Shown: positions 19,401 through 28,575 of the stretch, piece after piece
Layout of the letters: each line of letters begins with the position of its first letter
Position numbering within the stretch: position 1 is the first letter of the stretch
NCBI GenBank assembly: GCA_050949645.1
Contig: JBMNGC010000001.1
Location: 434,001 to 498,000, forward strand
Reading direction: 5' to 3'
Source: RUG369 sp050949645
GTDB taxonomy: Bacteria > Planctomycetota > Planctomycetia > Pirellulales > Thermoguttaceae
DNA: 64,000 nt
Program-made: the position numbers and the translations under genes
Notes under the pieces: model-generated
What the model saw: only the letters and a program-made list of their open reading frames with translations
What the model was told of the DNA's origin: nothing
Databases searched by the model: none

Positions 19401-19917
19401 GGCTATGTCCGACTGGATCAAGCGCGGCGCCGGCACTTTGTGGGAGGACTGGCGCGAAGGTTCTTCGCGTAACCACGTTATGTTCGGCGATTTCAGCGCG
19501 TGGTTCTATCAGTCTCTCGCGGGTATCAAGCTCGATGGCGCGCCATATTCCGTTGTTGCGGAAACTGCGCCGGAGCACGTTGCGTTCAAACGTTTTGTCG
19601 TCGAACCTAAGACGCGTCCGCACGAGCTCGCTCCAGCCGGCTTTGAACCTTTGACGCGCGTTGCCGCGGTCGTCGGTACGCCCTATGGCAAGATCATGTC
19701 CTCTTGGCGCGTTGACGAGGAAAACGGTCAGACAATCTATGCGATTCATGTTCCGTTTAATACGTCGGCGACCGTTATCCTGCCGTGTGATGAAAACCAG
19801 ACGTGCGAGGTTATCGACGGCGCCGACGACGCCACGAAAGTCGACGAGGCGCGCGCTGACACGGTTGTGTACGAGATCGGATCTGGTACCTGGACATTCC
19901 GCGTCGTCAACAAGTGA
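16456..19917 (+). CDS. Secreted alpha-L-rhamnosidase (GH78), multidomain
   Basis: This is a 1153-aa inverting alpha-L-rhamnosidase. A signal peptide (cut near residue 28) is followed by an Ig-like domain (VQPVGVDAANPRLSW, residues about 52-160), a jelly-roll domain with the WSAQWIG start, a beta-sandwich, and the (alpha/alpha)6 catalytic barrel. The barrel signature is FPTDCPHREKNGWTGDAQ at about 723-740, carrying the conserved Asp/Glu residues, followed by GNGPAWDSALILIPW. GTLWEDWREGSSRNH lies near residue 995 and a beta-domain closes the protein. Substrates are plant or bacterial rhamnosides. AGGAGAG precedes the ATG. The sodium symporter downstream may import released sugar. Confidence 0.92.
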   Translation: MRRSIMSCVSAFLGLATLVTMGVAANAAVLLTPEQQLKLPLPRASRVEGRVQPVGVDAANPRLSWLSFSQDESLRNRSQSAYQVIVSSSLSKLNNDEGDLWDSGKVESDASNFVPYDGAPLQSMTRYFWKVRIWDEKGARSLWSRPSSWVQGFVKPEDWSAQWIGQPEEVRPDIDLSGAGWIAAPEEKETDSGYAPEYFRKEFTLDCPQSDLDEQNLSALLYYAADQKFEIYVNGHRAGYSIGMVYNPDQLRSLDVSEYLVTGKNVIAIVVSNDTKRPNDTKFGDGTLYPTALVAKLFVRALDKSNAPENLPTPNRFGKPTDVILTVGTDSTWKASLSGGDGWNSLDFDDSNWANATRASFVAENDEANLDSAPWGKLRRRTETISPAFQKTFETDKTIASAYLAVCAPGLFEAYVDGQKVQPQLLSPSFTRYDRRLLYNVLDVTNYFAPNEKEHELQLLLGHSWYDVRSIVTWNFDAAPWRDFPRVRAELKLTYVDGSTETIATDSSWTYSTSPVLFDCVRQGEIVDGAWKREILGNAVVVPEPSGNPKIVAQKVDVSRVTDVYPAASVKEVDPGLYVVDMGRNSAGWARVRIRGQKKGDVIRFRYSERADDSGHIERRDIALHFMEGTPACMTGMKGGFQTDFYFCNGDEEEFFEPRFTYNGYQYIEVLGLRHAPEPSDFLGMRINTAFGETGQFSCDNELLNQLQAATLESYRCNFVAGFPTDCPHREKNGWTGDAQLACELAQYNFENTAGYEKWIDDLIDEQRPNGNLPGIVPTGDWGYPWGNGPAWDSALILIPWYLYVYRGDVKILEDSFEAMKKYVDYMTSRAHENGLVDHGLGDWVFYETNTPVEVTSTGYYYVDSKIVAQTAKILGRQEDYEKYSALAEKIRADYNKALYKGDGVYSINGQTTQSCAIHQGFTLTLPEADQKAVFDRLVENVEKTDGHFDVGIFGAKYILRTLSENGRTDLALRLMLQETRPAMSDWIKRGAGTLWEDWREGSSRNHVMFGDFSAWFYQSLAGIKLDGAPYSVVAETAPEHVAFKRFVVEPKTRPHELAPAGFEPLTRVAAVVGTPYGKIMSSWRVDEENGQTIYAIHVPFNTSATVILPCDENQTCEVIDGADDATKVDEARADTVVYEIGSGTWTFRVVNK

Positions 19918-20010
19918 TTTGCGTGTCTTGATACGCTTTATGCACTAGAGCGGCGCGCTTTACGGCGCGCCGCTCCCTACGCCGATAAAATATCATAGCA
20001 GAGAGAGCTA

Positions 20011-21838
20011 ATGTCAAATCTCCATATTATCGACTACGTTGTGTTGATAGTATTCTTTCTATCGATGCTTTTTATCGGGTGGCGTACAATGCGCAGGGCA
20101 GGGAAGAGTTCGTCAGAATTCTTTCTTTCAGGTCGAACGGCGCCATGGTGGCTGCTCGGATTCTCCCTGGTTGCGACGACCTTTTCCGCCGATACGCCAA
20201 ATCTTGTGACGAGCATTGTTCGTCACAAGATTTGGCGTCGCCGGTAACTGGGCCTGGTGGGCGTTCCTTCCGACCGGTTTGACAACGGTTTTTATCTATG
20301 CGAAACTGTGGCGTAAACTTGGAGTTATGACGGATATCGAGTTTTATGAAACTCGATATAGCGGTTTATCTGGCGCCTTTGTTCGCGGATTTCGCACGGT
20401 CTATCTGGGAATGTGCGTCAACACGCTGATTATGGCGACGGTCACGCTTGCCATTATCAAGATTTTTGCCGTGATGCTCGGGTTTACGCAGTTCCAAACC
20501 GTTTTGATTGCAGGAGGCGTCGCGGTATTATTTACGACGTTCGGCGGATTTACGGCGGTTCTTTGGTCGGACTTTGTGCTCTTTCTTATCGCGATGGGCG
20601 GAAGTATCGCAGCGGCGATCGTTGCAATTCGGCTTCCAGAAGTCGGGGGACTGAACGGGCTTCTTACACACCCAAACGTGTCGGGTAAGCTTTCCTTTTT
20701 CCCTGACTTTCACGACCCCAAGTTGGTCATAACGCTTCTGGCGGTCCCTCTTTGCATTCAGTGGTGGAGCGTCTGGTATCCGGGCGCGGAGCCTGGAGGC
20801 GGCAGCGATACGGCGCAGCGCATGCTCGCAGCAAAGACGCCTTCGCACGCAGTTGGCGCAACCCTCTTCTTTAACATTTGCCATTACGCGGTTCGTCCGT
20901 GGCCGTGGATTATTGTCGCGCTTGCGTCGATCATCGTTTTTCCAGATTTTGAATCGATTCAAAGGGCGTTTCCGGACCTTCCTGCAAACATAGTTGCGGA
21001 CGACGCCGCCTATCCCGCGATGATGACTTTGCTTCCGCCCGGTATCTTGGGGATCGTTGTCGCTTCCCTTTTCGCCGCGTACATGTCGACGATCTCGACG
21101 CACCTGAACCTTGGGTCGTCTTATATGGTCAACGATTTCTATAAGAGATTTATCAATAAGGAGGCGTCTGAGAAAAAGCTCGTTCAAGTCGGTCGAATCT
21201 GGACGGTTCTCTTTATGGCGATCGCGTGTTGTATGGCGTTCTTTCTGAAGGATGCGCTCAGCGCCTTCGAAATTCTACTCTCGATTGGCGCCGGCACCGG
21301 TCTTCTCTTCCTGCTGCGCTGGTTCTGGTGGCGCATTAACGCGTTCAGTGAAATCGCGGCGATGTGCTTTGCATTCCCAATAGCATGTTTCTTCCAACTT
21401 GAAAATGGTTTGATTCCTGAAGGTTCCTTATTGGCGGACGCCTCTATCCAATTAGTCATAACCGTTGCAGCGACGACGGTTGGTTGGCTAGCGGTTACTT
21501 TCCTCACTCCTCCAGACGATAAGGAAACGCTGCGTGAATTTGTCCGAAAGACGCGCGCAGGCGGTCCCGGTTGGAAGAAGGTCTACGACGAAGCCGCCGC
21601 CGAAGGAGTTGAACTCGCCGGGGCGAATGATAAATGGCCGGTCCCCCTTGGGATTCTTTGCACCGTCGTCGGTTGCGTTTCGATTTATTCGGCGCTCTTC
21701 GGAACAGGCGCGTTGCTCTACGGTCATTGGCTTAACGGTACGATTCTTTTCTCCGTTGCCGCCGTAACCGCGGTTGTCCTCTTCCTTTGCTGGCGAAAAA
21801 TGGAAGAGACGACGGTAGCCAATGGGGAAACTGATTGA
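20011..21838 (+). pseudogene. Sodium:solute symporter (SSS family), reading frame broken
   Basis: Two frames together encode one SSS transporter of about 600 aa. Frame 1 (20011-20247) has the start, MSNLHIIDYVVLIVFFLSM, then RAGKSSSEFFLSGRTAPWWL and FSADTPNL. Frame 2 continues from about 20231 with FGVAGNWAWWAFLPTGL, TDIEFYETRYSG and the rest of the membrane helices to 21838. In family members the DTP-x-LVT region runs directly into GxAGNW, so the break falls between the two. It coincides with a perfect 19-bp inverted repeat. The gene is probably inactive unless the indel is an assembly error. It lies 93 bp after the rhamnosidase gene and would have imported its products with Na+. Confidence 0.85.
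20194..20238. repeat. Perfect 19-bp inverted repeat inside the symporter gene
   Basis: ACGCCAAATCTTGTGACGA at 20194-20212 is the exact reverse complement of 20220-20238, with a 7-nt loop. Such a long perfect palindrome inside a coding region, exactly at a frame break, suggests a template-switch mutation or an assembly fold-back. Confidence 0.95.
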
Positions 21839-21875
21839 AGCGAATCATTTGGGCTTCTGACGACGAGATGCTGTC

Positions 21876-21918
21876 AAATAAAAAACGGACGAGTTCAATT
21901 CTCGTCCGTTTTTTATTT
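21876..21918. terminator. Bidirectional intrinsic terminator between symporter and sialidase genes
   Basis: An 18-bp perfect stem (AAATAAAAAACGGACGAG with its complement) and 7-nt loop have A-runs on the left and T-runs on the right. It therefore terminates both the plus-strand symporter transcript and the converging minus-strand sialidase transcript. Confidence 0.9.
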
Positions 21919-21935
21919 GTAGTCCAAGACTTCTT

Positions 21936-23513
21936 CTATTCGACGGTCGTGACGTCAGAAAGTTTGACGCGCTGGAAGATCAAACCGCCAGTCGTTTCAT
22001 AGAGAACGCCGAGGGTCTCGTCGTCGAGCTTTGTCATCGCCGAATATCCGAGGCAAGGCTTGCGATAGAGGACAAGCTCGCGCGACCAGGTCATTCCCTC
22101 GTCGTCGCTAAGGCGCAACGTCATATTGGCGCGAGCCGTCTGCGACTTTGGATTAAGAAACGCAAGAAGATCGACGTCGTCTCCATCGACGGTTGATTTG
22201 ACGCGCAACAGGCTCGCTTGGCAGACGGGCTCAATGAGCGCAGATCCCGAGGTAGGATGTTCAGACCAGGTGGAGCCCAAGTCTGAAGTTGTGGCGACGG
22301 CGCGGAATTTATCCGTGAAGTGACGCATATTGAGCATGAGCGACCCGTCGTTGAGCTCGACGACCTGAGCTTCGCAGGTATCGGGATGCGCGCCGGTTCC
22401 GACGTTCCAGGTCTCGCCGGCGTCTTCGCTCCAGATCAGCGTAGCAAACCACTTGCCGTCCCTGTCGGTAAATTGAGCGGGGAAGACGAGTTTTCCGTCG
22501 CGCAACGCGATTCCAATGCCCGGTCCTTGGAAGAAATGTCGCCAATCTTTGCCGGGCGCCGCTTCGTTCGTTATATCGCGCGGTTCGCTCCAGGTCTTGC
22601 CGTCGTCGTCGCTATAGCACAGCACGAAACGCGGCGAGGTTCCGAACTCCAAACCTGGTTGCGAATTCCAGACCCCAAGTCCGCCGTGCCCCCAAATTCC
22701 AGCACACCAGATACGACCCGTTTGCGGATCGACGAGAACCGAGGGATCGCCGACTCCTTCTTTGACAGGGGCCTCGCCCTCGAAGTCCATAACGGTCGTC
22801 ATTTTACCCCACGTTTTACCTCCGTCGAAGCTGCGACTGCACACAACGTCGATATCGGCTGGGAGGTCGGGAAAGCCGTTCCAGCGCGCGTCATAGACTG
22901 CTAGCAACGCTCCGCTGCGAGTCGTCGCCAGCGCGGGGATCCGATACTGAGCGACTCCATCCCAGCCCGAGTCTCGCACGAGAACTCCAAAACGATATTC
23001 AATAGGCGCGGCGTCGAAGAGAATTGTCTCGTCGCCGGTTTTGATAGATTTTATACCAATGTTGACGCTTGTTTCAGGATCGGCGAACTCAGAGGGAGTC
23101 GCCCAAAGCGTGATTTCTCCGCCGTTGGCGAGCATGTTTTTATCATCGATGGGAATCGCGATTTGAGTCGGCGTAGTTGTTGTACTGTTCGGGTCTGAGT
23201 CAAAATCTTCATTGATCTCGAAATATCCAACAACGGCGTCGCCGACGCGCGCTTCGAGCCGACTAAGAAATCTTGGCGCGGAGACAGTCGTCAGGACAAC
23301 GTCGGGCGGTGAGACGACGTCAAACGCCTGAACCAATGTCTCTCGCGTTTCGCCATTGGAACAGATAACAATCGGCGTCAACGCCGCGTCAATTTTAAGC
23401 GCGACGTCCTCTGAGGTCTGGCCCCAGGCAAACGATACGTTCAATGCAAAACAAAGAGCGATAATCAGACGCGTCGATCCGTCGGAAAAGGGGGGTAGTA
23501 TTCTAGTTTTCAT
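21936..23513 (-). CDS. Secreted exo-alpha-sialidase (GH33-like)
   Basis: This 525-aa protein has a signal peptide (LIIALCFALNVSFAWG, ending near residue 31), an N-terminal beta-sandwich of about 140 residues, and a six-bladed sialidase propeller. The YRIPAL motif near residue 192 supplies the first catalytic Arg. Five Asp-boxes are visible: SFDGGKTW, SDDDGKTW, SEDAGETW, TSDLGSTW and SDDEGMTW. GVGDPSVLVD and the Glu/Arg-rich core fit a hydrolase of terminal sialic acids on glycoproteins. No sialic-acid catabolic (nan) genes lie nearby, so it may serve to expose underlying sugars. It converges on the symporter with a shared terminator. Confidence 0.85.
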   Translation of the reverse strand: MKTRILPPFSDGSTRLIIALCFALNVSFAWGQTSEDVALKIDAALTPIVICSNGETRETLVQAFDVVSPPDVVLTTVSAPRFLSRLEARVGDAVVGYFEINEDFDSDPNSTTTTPTQIAIPIDDKNMLANGGEITLWATPSEFADPETSVNIGIKSIKTGDETILFDAAPIEYRFGVLVRDSGWDGVAQYRIPALATTRSGALLAVYDARWNGFPDLPADIDVVCSRSFDGGKTWGKMTTVMDFEGEAPVKEGVGDPSVLVDPQTGRIWCAGIWGHGGLGVWNSQPGLEFGTSPRFVLCYSDDDGKTWSEPRDITNEAAPGKDWRHFFQGPGIGIALRDGKLVFPAQFTDRDGKWFATLIWSEDAGETWNVGTGAHPDTCEAQVVELNDGSLMLNMRHFTDKFRAVATTSDLGSTWSEHPTSGSALIEPVCQASLLRVKSTVDGDDVDLLAFLNPKSQTARANMTLRLSDDEGMTWSRELVLYRKPCLGYSAMTKLDDETLGVLYETTGGLIFQRVKLSDVTTVE

Positions 23514-23893
23514 AGATTCTTTCTAAATAAGGAGAAGTAATTTATTCGGAAACTTGTGGTAAAATGTCCGGCGGAAGTTACTTAATGGCGTTCTAGTAGA
23601 TCGATTTGACGCCACGCTGCGATCCGGTTGTGATCGCAGAGTCGTCCTCTGAACGCTTTTCATGATGCGAGCATTTTCACCGGCGCGCCTTCGAGTTTTA
23701 CTTTTTTGCTAGATCAGCTAGTTACAGGTCGCATGTTGAAAACTCGTTCAGACGTCGAGATTTATTGTAGGGGTAACGCGCGCCGTTTTCAACTCTTGAA
23801 GAAGAGATGAAGGAACGCCGGCATAGAAAAAGGCGAAACGTCTCTAAGCGATTGAAGTTTGACGTCGCGAATAAATTTTTGACGCCCTGGATT
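23514..23893. other. Gene-free stretch upstream of the sialidase
   Basis: This 380-bp gap presumably holds the sialidase promoter. The one clear structure is a hairpin, CTGCGATC at 23617-23624 with GATCGCAG at 23632-23639. A 65-codon plus-strand frame in the right half is basic and has no ribosome site, so I do not call it a gene. Confidence 0.5.
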
Positions 23894-24655
23894 TTACCTG
23901 GGGCGGCGTCTCATAGCGAGCGCTTCTTCTTTAATTTCACTAGGAATTCGATACGAATCTCGAATCTTGCCGAGCGCCTTATTGAAGGTCAGATCGTCGA
24001 GTGAACACTCGCGGAGATATTTAAACGCCTCGTCTGGAAATTTTACCATCACCTCGCAAAGAAGCCACGCGACAGCCATGTTTACTGCGTGGTCTTGGAT
24101 TTTTAGCTTTGCCACGCGCTCGACGCGCTCGATCATGTCGGCAATCCAGTCTCGTTCGATGTAATATTTGAGAGTTGTAACAAGCGCATAGCGGCGCGCA
24201 TATGGAGCGCCTTCCATATAGAATTGATCTAAAAATGACCAAAACTTTTCTTTTTCATTGGAATGTGGTTTGACGACAGAGGCGAGCGCGTCGCAAACAG
24301 CCCAGGAATCGACGTAAGGTAAGAACGCTGTGATAAGACCATATTTACGTTCAAGCGGAGCTTTCATCCTCCCGAGAATAAACGCGACCGCCACCCTTTC
24401 CTCGAGGGATTCAAGGGGCGTGATTTTACTGGTTGGCTCAAGAATGGCGTGAAGGATCGCTTCGTCGAACTCGGTAGGAATCGTTTTGAGAATCGCGCGT
24501 ATCTTCGGGACACGAACGCCGACAACGGGCGTTTTGACGTCGTTGGGAAGCGTTGCACGAACAAATCTTGCATAGTCTTCGTCTGCGTAGATCGCTAACT
24601 CTTTACGCAAGTGAACGATAGGATCGCAGATCCATTTTGGGGGCTTCGGCGCCAT
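23894..24655 (-). CDS. DNA alkylation repair protein (AlkD-like HEAT-repeat)
   Basis: This 253-aa all-helical protein matches the DNA_alkylation family: VVGVRVPKIRAILK near residue 44, then EERVAVAFILGRMK, KYGLITAFLPYVDSWAVCDALAS and ERDWIADMIERV with NMAVAWLLCEVMVKFPDEAF. The VDSWAVCDALA block resembles the active-site helix (WDxxD) of AlkC/AlkD glycosylases that remove N3- and N7-alkylated purines. It probably acts alone in the cytoplasm. AAGGAAAC lies just before the ATG. Confidence 0.82.
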   Translation of the reverse strand: MAPKPPKWICDPIVHLRKELAIYADEDYARFVRATLPNDVKTPVVGVRVPKIRAILKTIPTEFDEAILHAILEPTSKITPLESLEERVAVAFILGRMKAPLERKYGLITAFLPYVDSWAVCDALASVVKPHSNEKEKFWSFLDQFYMEGAPYARRYALVTTLKYYIERDWIADMIERVERVAKLKIQDHAVNMAVAWLLCEVMVKFPDEAFKYLRECSLDDLTFNKALGKIRDSYRIPSEIKEEALAMRRRPR

Positions 24656-24680
24656 TAAGGTTTCCTTTATTAAAATATAA

Positions 24681-24714
24681 CGCGCCGGTCGAGGATTTCT
24701 GCGCGACCGGCGCG
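24681..24714 (-). terminator. Terminator hairpin downstream of the GH51 gene
   Basis: CGCGCCGGTCG at 24681-24691 pairs with CGACCGGCGCG at 24704-24714. Read on the minus strand it follows the GH51 stop codon by about 45 nt, and the next bases (TTATATTTT) form a weak U tract. Confidence 0.6.
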
Positions 24715-24759
24715 TACAAAAGTATGCTATCTGCTAGAGATTCGCGAGCAAGACGAAAA

Positions 24760-26652
24760 TTACTTTTCGATTGCAACTCGATATAGCGTGACGCTCAGCG
24801 GCGCAACAGAGACGCCGTCGTTGAAGTTGCCGACGTGGGATTCAGCAATATTAACCCGTTGCGGGAAATCCGGATCATTGAACGCCATCGGGTTCGGATC
24901 GGCGATCTCAAAGCGAACGGCGTCGTTAGCAAGCGTGAGTCCCTTAAAGTCGAGTGAGAAAGAGACGGCGTCGTTCGTCGGGTTGACGATCGCAAGGGTG
25001 AGTGTTTCACCGTCCTCCGTTGTAGCGGCGGCAACGTCGTAAGGCCATTCCGCCTCAACCTTTAAAGGATTCGTTCCGTATTGATTACGATACAGTTTAA
25101 GGACGAGTCCGGTTGTTTCAAACTGCGCGGCGGTCTGCGACGTCTTGATCGCGCCGATGACATTAACGGTTTGCGCATAGTTTGCCATCGCAAAAATATC
25201 GCTGTTGCGGTAATATTCGTGAAGACCCTTCGCGATTCCGAGTCCGTCGCGGTGGAAATATCGCGTGCCGAGTTCTCCAAAGATATGCGGACCGTACCAG
25301 TAGTTCCATTCGTCCATGGCGATCTTGATATCCTTGCCCTTGAGCTCGGGGAACTCTACTCGATATCGTCGATGCGCGTCGGCGATCCTGCGGATCGAAT
25401 CGGCAATCTGTTCGATATGCTCGATATTATCCTGACGCGCCTGGACGTAGAAATGTTCGCTAATCCAGTCCATATGATCCGCGCACTGGCGCATGATGAC
25501 TTCGTCCCATGCTCCTATTGCGCCGACCGAGATTAATACCAGGTTCGGATCGAACTCGCGGAACGCGTCGACAAACTCGTTGTTTTTCAGCGCGTACTCT
25601 TCCGTCGGCATATGACCGATCTGCCAATCGCCGTACATCTCGTTGCCAATGCACCAGTATTTGACGCCGTAAGGCTCTTCGTGACCATTAGCGGCGCGAA
25701 TCTTACCCTGCGGCGAATCAGCGTCGCCGTTAACATATTCAAGCTCTTCCAGCGCTGAATCGACCTGACCCGCTCCCGTATTGACTGCAATATCCGCCTC
25801 TGTTCCAAGATACCGGCAGAAAGTCATGAATTCGTCGATTCCGAAGTCGTTGTGCTCAATTCCTTGCCACGCTGGGTTCTTTCGGGGCGGACGACGGTCG
25901 CGGTCGCCGATTCCATCTTTCCAGTCGTAACCGCTTACGAAGTTGCCGCCTGGCCAGCGGTAGATGGGAGCGTTGAGTTCTTTGAGGAGCTCAAGCGTAT
26001 CGGCGCGCATTCCTTCAATATTATCGCCGGGCATCAGCGACGCTGTTCCAAGTCGCGTCTCCCCTTTGCCTTGGAAAACGATGGAGAAGGTTCCAGTTGC
26101 CTTTGGAGTTGAAATGTCGTCGGCAGAGAAGTCAAATTCATACTTAGCGTATCCGTCGTCGGCGGTTTTAACGGGGTTATCGAGCGCAATCTCAAGCGTG
26201 TCGCGTCCGTTAAAGTTTACTGTTACGGCTAGCTTCTGACCATCGTCGAGCTTTGCCCAAACGTAACCGACATAACGCATCTCGCTAATGAAGTCGATTC
26301 CGAACTGTCGAACGCCGAAGGGTTCGTCGTTTTCCGCGACCCATTTTGGCGAGGCTTCGCCGACAAAGCGACCTTCCTTTTGTTGCTCGAACTTCGCGTT
26401 GCCGAAACGTTGCCACAGGTAGGTTCCAGGCGCGTCATAAAACTTGCGATCAAGTAACATTTCGGACCAGATTCCACCGTAGATGCAACGACCAAGGTGC
26501 TCAATGAACTGTCCGTAAATAAAAGGCGAAATTGGTTCTCCGACCTGTTCCGCGTTGATTGTCGCGTTCGTTTCGACCTCTGCTGAATAGCCAGCGACGG
26601 CGTTGAGTGCAAGAGTCAAGACGAGCGTCAGCGCCAACGTTAGTCTTTTCAT
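24760..26652 (-). CDS. Secreted alpha-L-arabinofuranosidase (GH51)
   Basis: This is a GH51 retaining arabinofuranosidase of about 630 aa. I start at the ATG of MKRLTLALTLVLTLALNAVAG (a clear signal peptide, 26652) rather than the upstream ATG at 26718, which would put 22 unlikely residues before it; GGGAAA precedes it. The family start EPISPFIYGQFIEHLGRCIYGGIWSEML is clear. GGNFVSGYDWKDGIG follows, the acid/base Glu lies in WCIGNEMYGDWQ, the nucleophile Glu in IAMDEWNYWYGP, and a C-terminal beta domain closes the protein. It acts on arabinose side chains of hemicellulose or pectin. A GH43 gene lies 178 bp downstream on the same strand. Confidence 0.9.
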   Translation of the reverse strand: MKRLTLALTLVLTLALNAVAGYSAEVETNATINAEQVGEPISPFIYGQFIEHLGRCIYGGIWSEMLLDRKFYDAPGTYLWQRFGNAKFEQQKEGRFVGEASPKWVAENDEPFGVRQFGIDFISEMRYVGYVWAKLDDGQKLAVTVNFNGRDTLEIALDNPVKTADDGYAKYEFDFSADDISTPKATGTFSIVFQGKGETRLGTASLMPGDNIEGMRADTLELLKELNAPIYRWPGGNFVSGYDWKDGIGDRDRRPPRKNPAWQGIEHNDFGIDEFMTFCRYLGTEADIAVNTGAGQVDSALEELEYVNGDADSPQGKIRAANGHEEPYGVKYWCIGNEMYGDWQIGHMPTEEYALKNNEFVDAFREFDPNLVLISVGAIGAWDEVIMRQCADHMDWISEHFYVQARQDNIEHIEQIADSIRRIADAHRRYRVEFPELKGKDIKIAMDEWNYWYGPHIFGELGTRYFHRDGLGIAKGLHEYYRNSDIFAMANYAQTVNVIGAIKTSQTAAQFETTGLVLKLYRNQYGTNPLKVEAEWPYDVAAATTEDGETLTLAIVNPTNDAVSFSLDFKGLTLANDAVRFEIADPNPMAFNDPDFPQRVNIAESHVGNFNDGVSVAPLSVTLYRVAIEK

Positions 26653-26830
26653 TTTGATTTCCCTTTGTATAGCTGGTTGTGCAAACGGTCTTCCGTTTAC
26701 GATGATTCCTGTTGTCAATCTTTGGCGACATGAGCGCCGTCAAAGAGGGGCAGTTGCGGCAACGAACAACCCTTCAGAATGATTTACAGAGGGTCAAATC
26801 ATTCCAAAGAGACGCTCGTATTGGCATTGT

Positions 26831-28423
26831 TTATCGTTCAATATGGAAGTAGTCGAAATCAGCGACGCCGCCGATGGTTTGGGTGGCCTGACAGAAGAGT
26901 CCGAATCGGTATCCCATAAAGTGGGGGAGCGTATAAAACATCTGAAGAGGCGTCCCAATTGGTTCCCAAATTTTTCCGTCCCGCGACCATTCAAATTGCG
27001 CGAGATCGCGACGTTCGCGGAAATCGCACTTCGCGCGCAATTGAATTGAAGTTGGTTCTCCTTCAAGGGGGACGGCGTCATTTTCAACGAGCTCGTCTCG
27101 CTCGTTTGCCTGCGCCTGAACGACGTGCAGTTTTCCATTGCGCCGCGTTACGCCGACGTAACCATAACGACGCTGCAACAACAAGATTCCCGCGACGTCT
27201 CCGTCCTTGAGACCACGCGGATCGAGCGCGGTCGCGCCTGACGAGGTCGGACCAAAGGTTCGTTGCGTAAGGGTATTGCGCGCTTGAGTTACGACGGAAT
27301 CGAGACGTTGCGGCGCGAGCCGGAGCCAACCAGGTCTCGCTTTAAGAGACCACCCGTCAGGATCGGGATTGTGATTCCATTGCCATGGTCCAGCCGAGGC
27401 ATAGTCGGCAAGCGCGTCGGGGTCTGAGAATTCGTCGTTACCGATAATATTACCGAGCGGCGAGGCGTCGGCGTCGTGAACGATTGGGAGTGTGTCGGGG
27501 AATTTGCCATTATCGGCGGGGACGGGCCAGTCGTCGCGCCATTCAACTTTGAGAAGATAGGGAATCCGACCTACGGCGCCGGAGTCTCGGAAGAAGAGCG
27601 CGAACCACTCTCCGTCGGTTCCTTCAAAAATCGTACCTTGCGCGATCCCTCGGTTACGAATAAAAACGCGTCCTTCATAGGGACCTTCGATTGAATCGGC
27701 GCGATGGACGATCTCCATGCGCATGTCGTTTCGCGGCCAAACGATATTGCAGACGTAGTATTTGCCGTTTCGTTTGAAGACCTGAGTACCTTCCGCCGGT
27801 AGTCCGATATTTGAACCCGCAGCTGCCGACGCGTTCTTAATAGCGACCAGGTTGACTCCACCGGGCTTAAAGCCGGAGAGATCGTCGGCGAGCTCCGTGA
27901 GTCGAATATCGCCAGAGCCATAGAAGAGATAAGCGCGACCGTCGTCGTCAAAGAATAGCGAGCAGTCGTGACACATGGGTTCAAAGGACTTGCAATCCCA
28001 TTTGCCGGAAGGATCGCGCGTTGAGTAGATATACGTCTTGCCCGTCGTTCCGGAGAAGGTCGCTAGATAAAAGACGCCGTCGCGATAACGCAAAGAGCTA
28101 GCCCAGCTGCCCGCGCCATAAGCGTTTTTACCGTCTTGGAGCTCAAGCGCGTCGTTCCGTTCGAGGACGTCGTAGGCGTAGCCAATCAGGTTCCAGTCGA
28201 CGAGGTTTTTTGAGCGCATGATCGGGACGCCGGGGGTCATGTGCATAGTCGTCGAACTCATGTAATAGTCGTCGCCGACTCGCAACAGGGCGACGTCAGG
28301 GACGTCTGCGTACAGGATAGGATTCGTCGCCTGGCTTTGGGCGACGGCATAGAGTGGGAAAAGCGCGGCGCTCGCGAGGAGCATAAGCGCTGACCAATGC
28401 GCTGCGCGAGTCAACTGCGACAT
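26831..28423 (-). CDS. Secreted GH43 glycosidase (beta-xylosidase/arabinofuranosidase type) with C-terminal beta-sandwich
   Basis: The five-bladed propeller begins with NPILYADVPDVALLRVGDDYYM, where the conserved catalytic-base Asp of GH43 lies in the ADxPD motif. TPGVPIMRSKNLVDWNLIG follows, with DCSLFFDDDGRAYLFYG (pKa-modulating Asp) and the acid Glu in AEGTQVFKRNGKYYV. The last ~190 residues form a concanavalin-like sandwich typical of XynB-type GH43. I start at MSQLTRAAHW (28423) because GGAG lies 8 bp before it and a signal peptide follows directly (LMLLASAALFPLYAVAQ). Together with GH51 it suggests arabinoxylan or arabinan breakdown. Confidence 0.88.
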   Translation of the reverse strand: MSQLTRAAHWSALMLLASAALFPLYAVAQSQATNPILYADVPDVALLRVGDDYYMSSTTMHMTPGVPIMRSKNLVDWNLIGYAYDVLERNDALELQDGKNAYGAGSWASSLRYRDGVFYLATFSGTTGKTYIYSTRDPSGKWDCKSFEPMCHDCSLFFDDDGRAYLFYGSGDIRLTELADDLSGFKPGGVNLVAIKNASAAAGSNIGLPAEGTQVFKRNGKYYVCNIVWPRNDMRMEIVHRADSIEGPYEGRVFIRNRGIAQGTIFEGTDGEWFALFFRDSGAVGRIPYLLKVEWRDDWPVPADNGKFPDTLPIVHDADASPLGNIIGNDEFSDPDALADYASAGPWQWNHNPDPDGWSLKARPGWLRLAPQRLDSVVTQARNTLTQRTFGPTSSGATALDPRGLKDGDVAGILLLQRRYGYVGVTRRNGKLHVVQAQANERDELVENDAVPLEGEPTSIQLRAKCDFRERRDLAQFEWSRDGKIWEPIGTPLQMFYTLPHFMGYRFGLFCQATQTIGGVADFDYFHIER

Positions 28424-28575
28424 TTCATGATCTCCATAAAACCAAGGTAGCAAGACGGGCGTATGAGCGGTTGTTGACCTCGATTATATCTGGATTGAAA
28501 TGGTACGGTCAAGCAGAATAACGCAAAGAAGCCGATATTGCAGATTTTCAGCGCGTTCAGGCGCGCCTTTTTTGC

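Noticed and set aside
21876..21918. Perfect 18-bp palindrome, possibly an insertion-sequence end
   Set aside because: It lies between two converging genes with A/T runs on both sides, so a bidirectional terminator explains it fully; no transposase is near.
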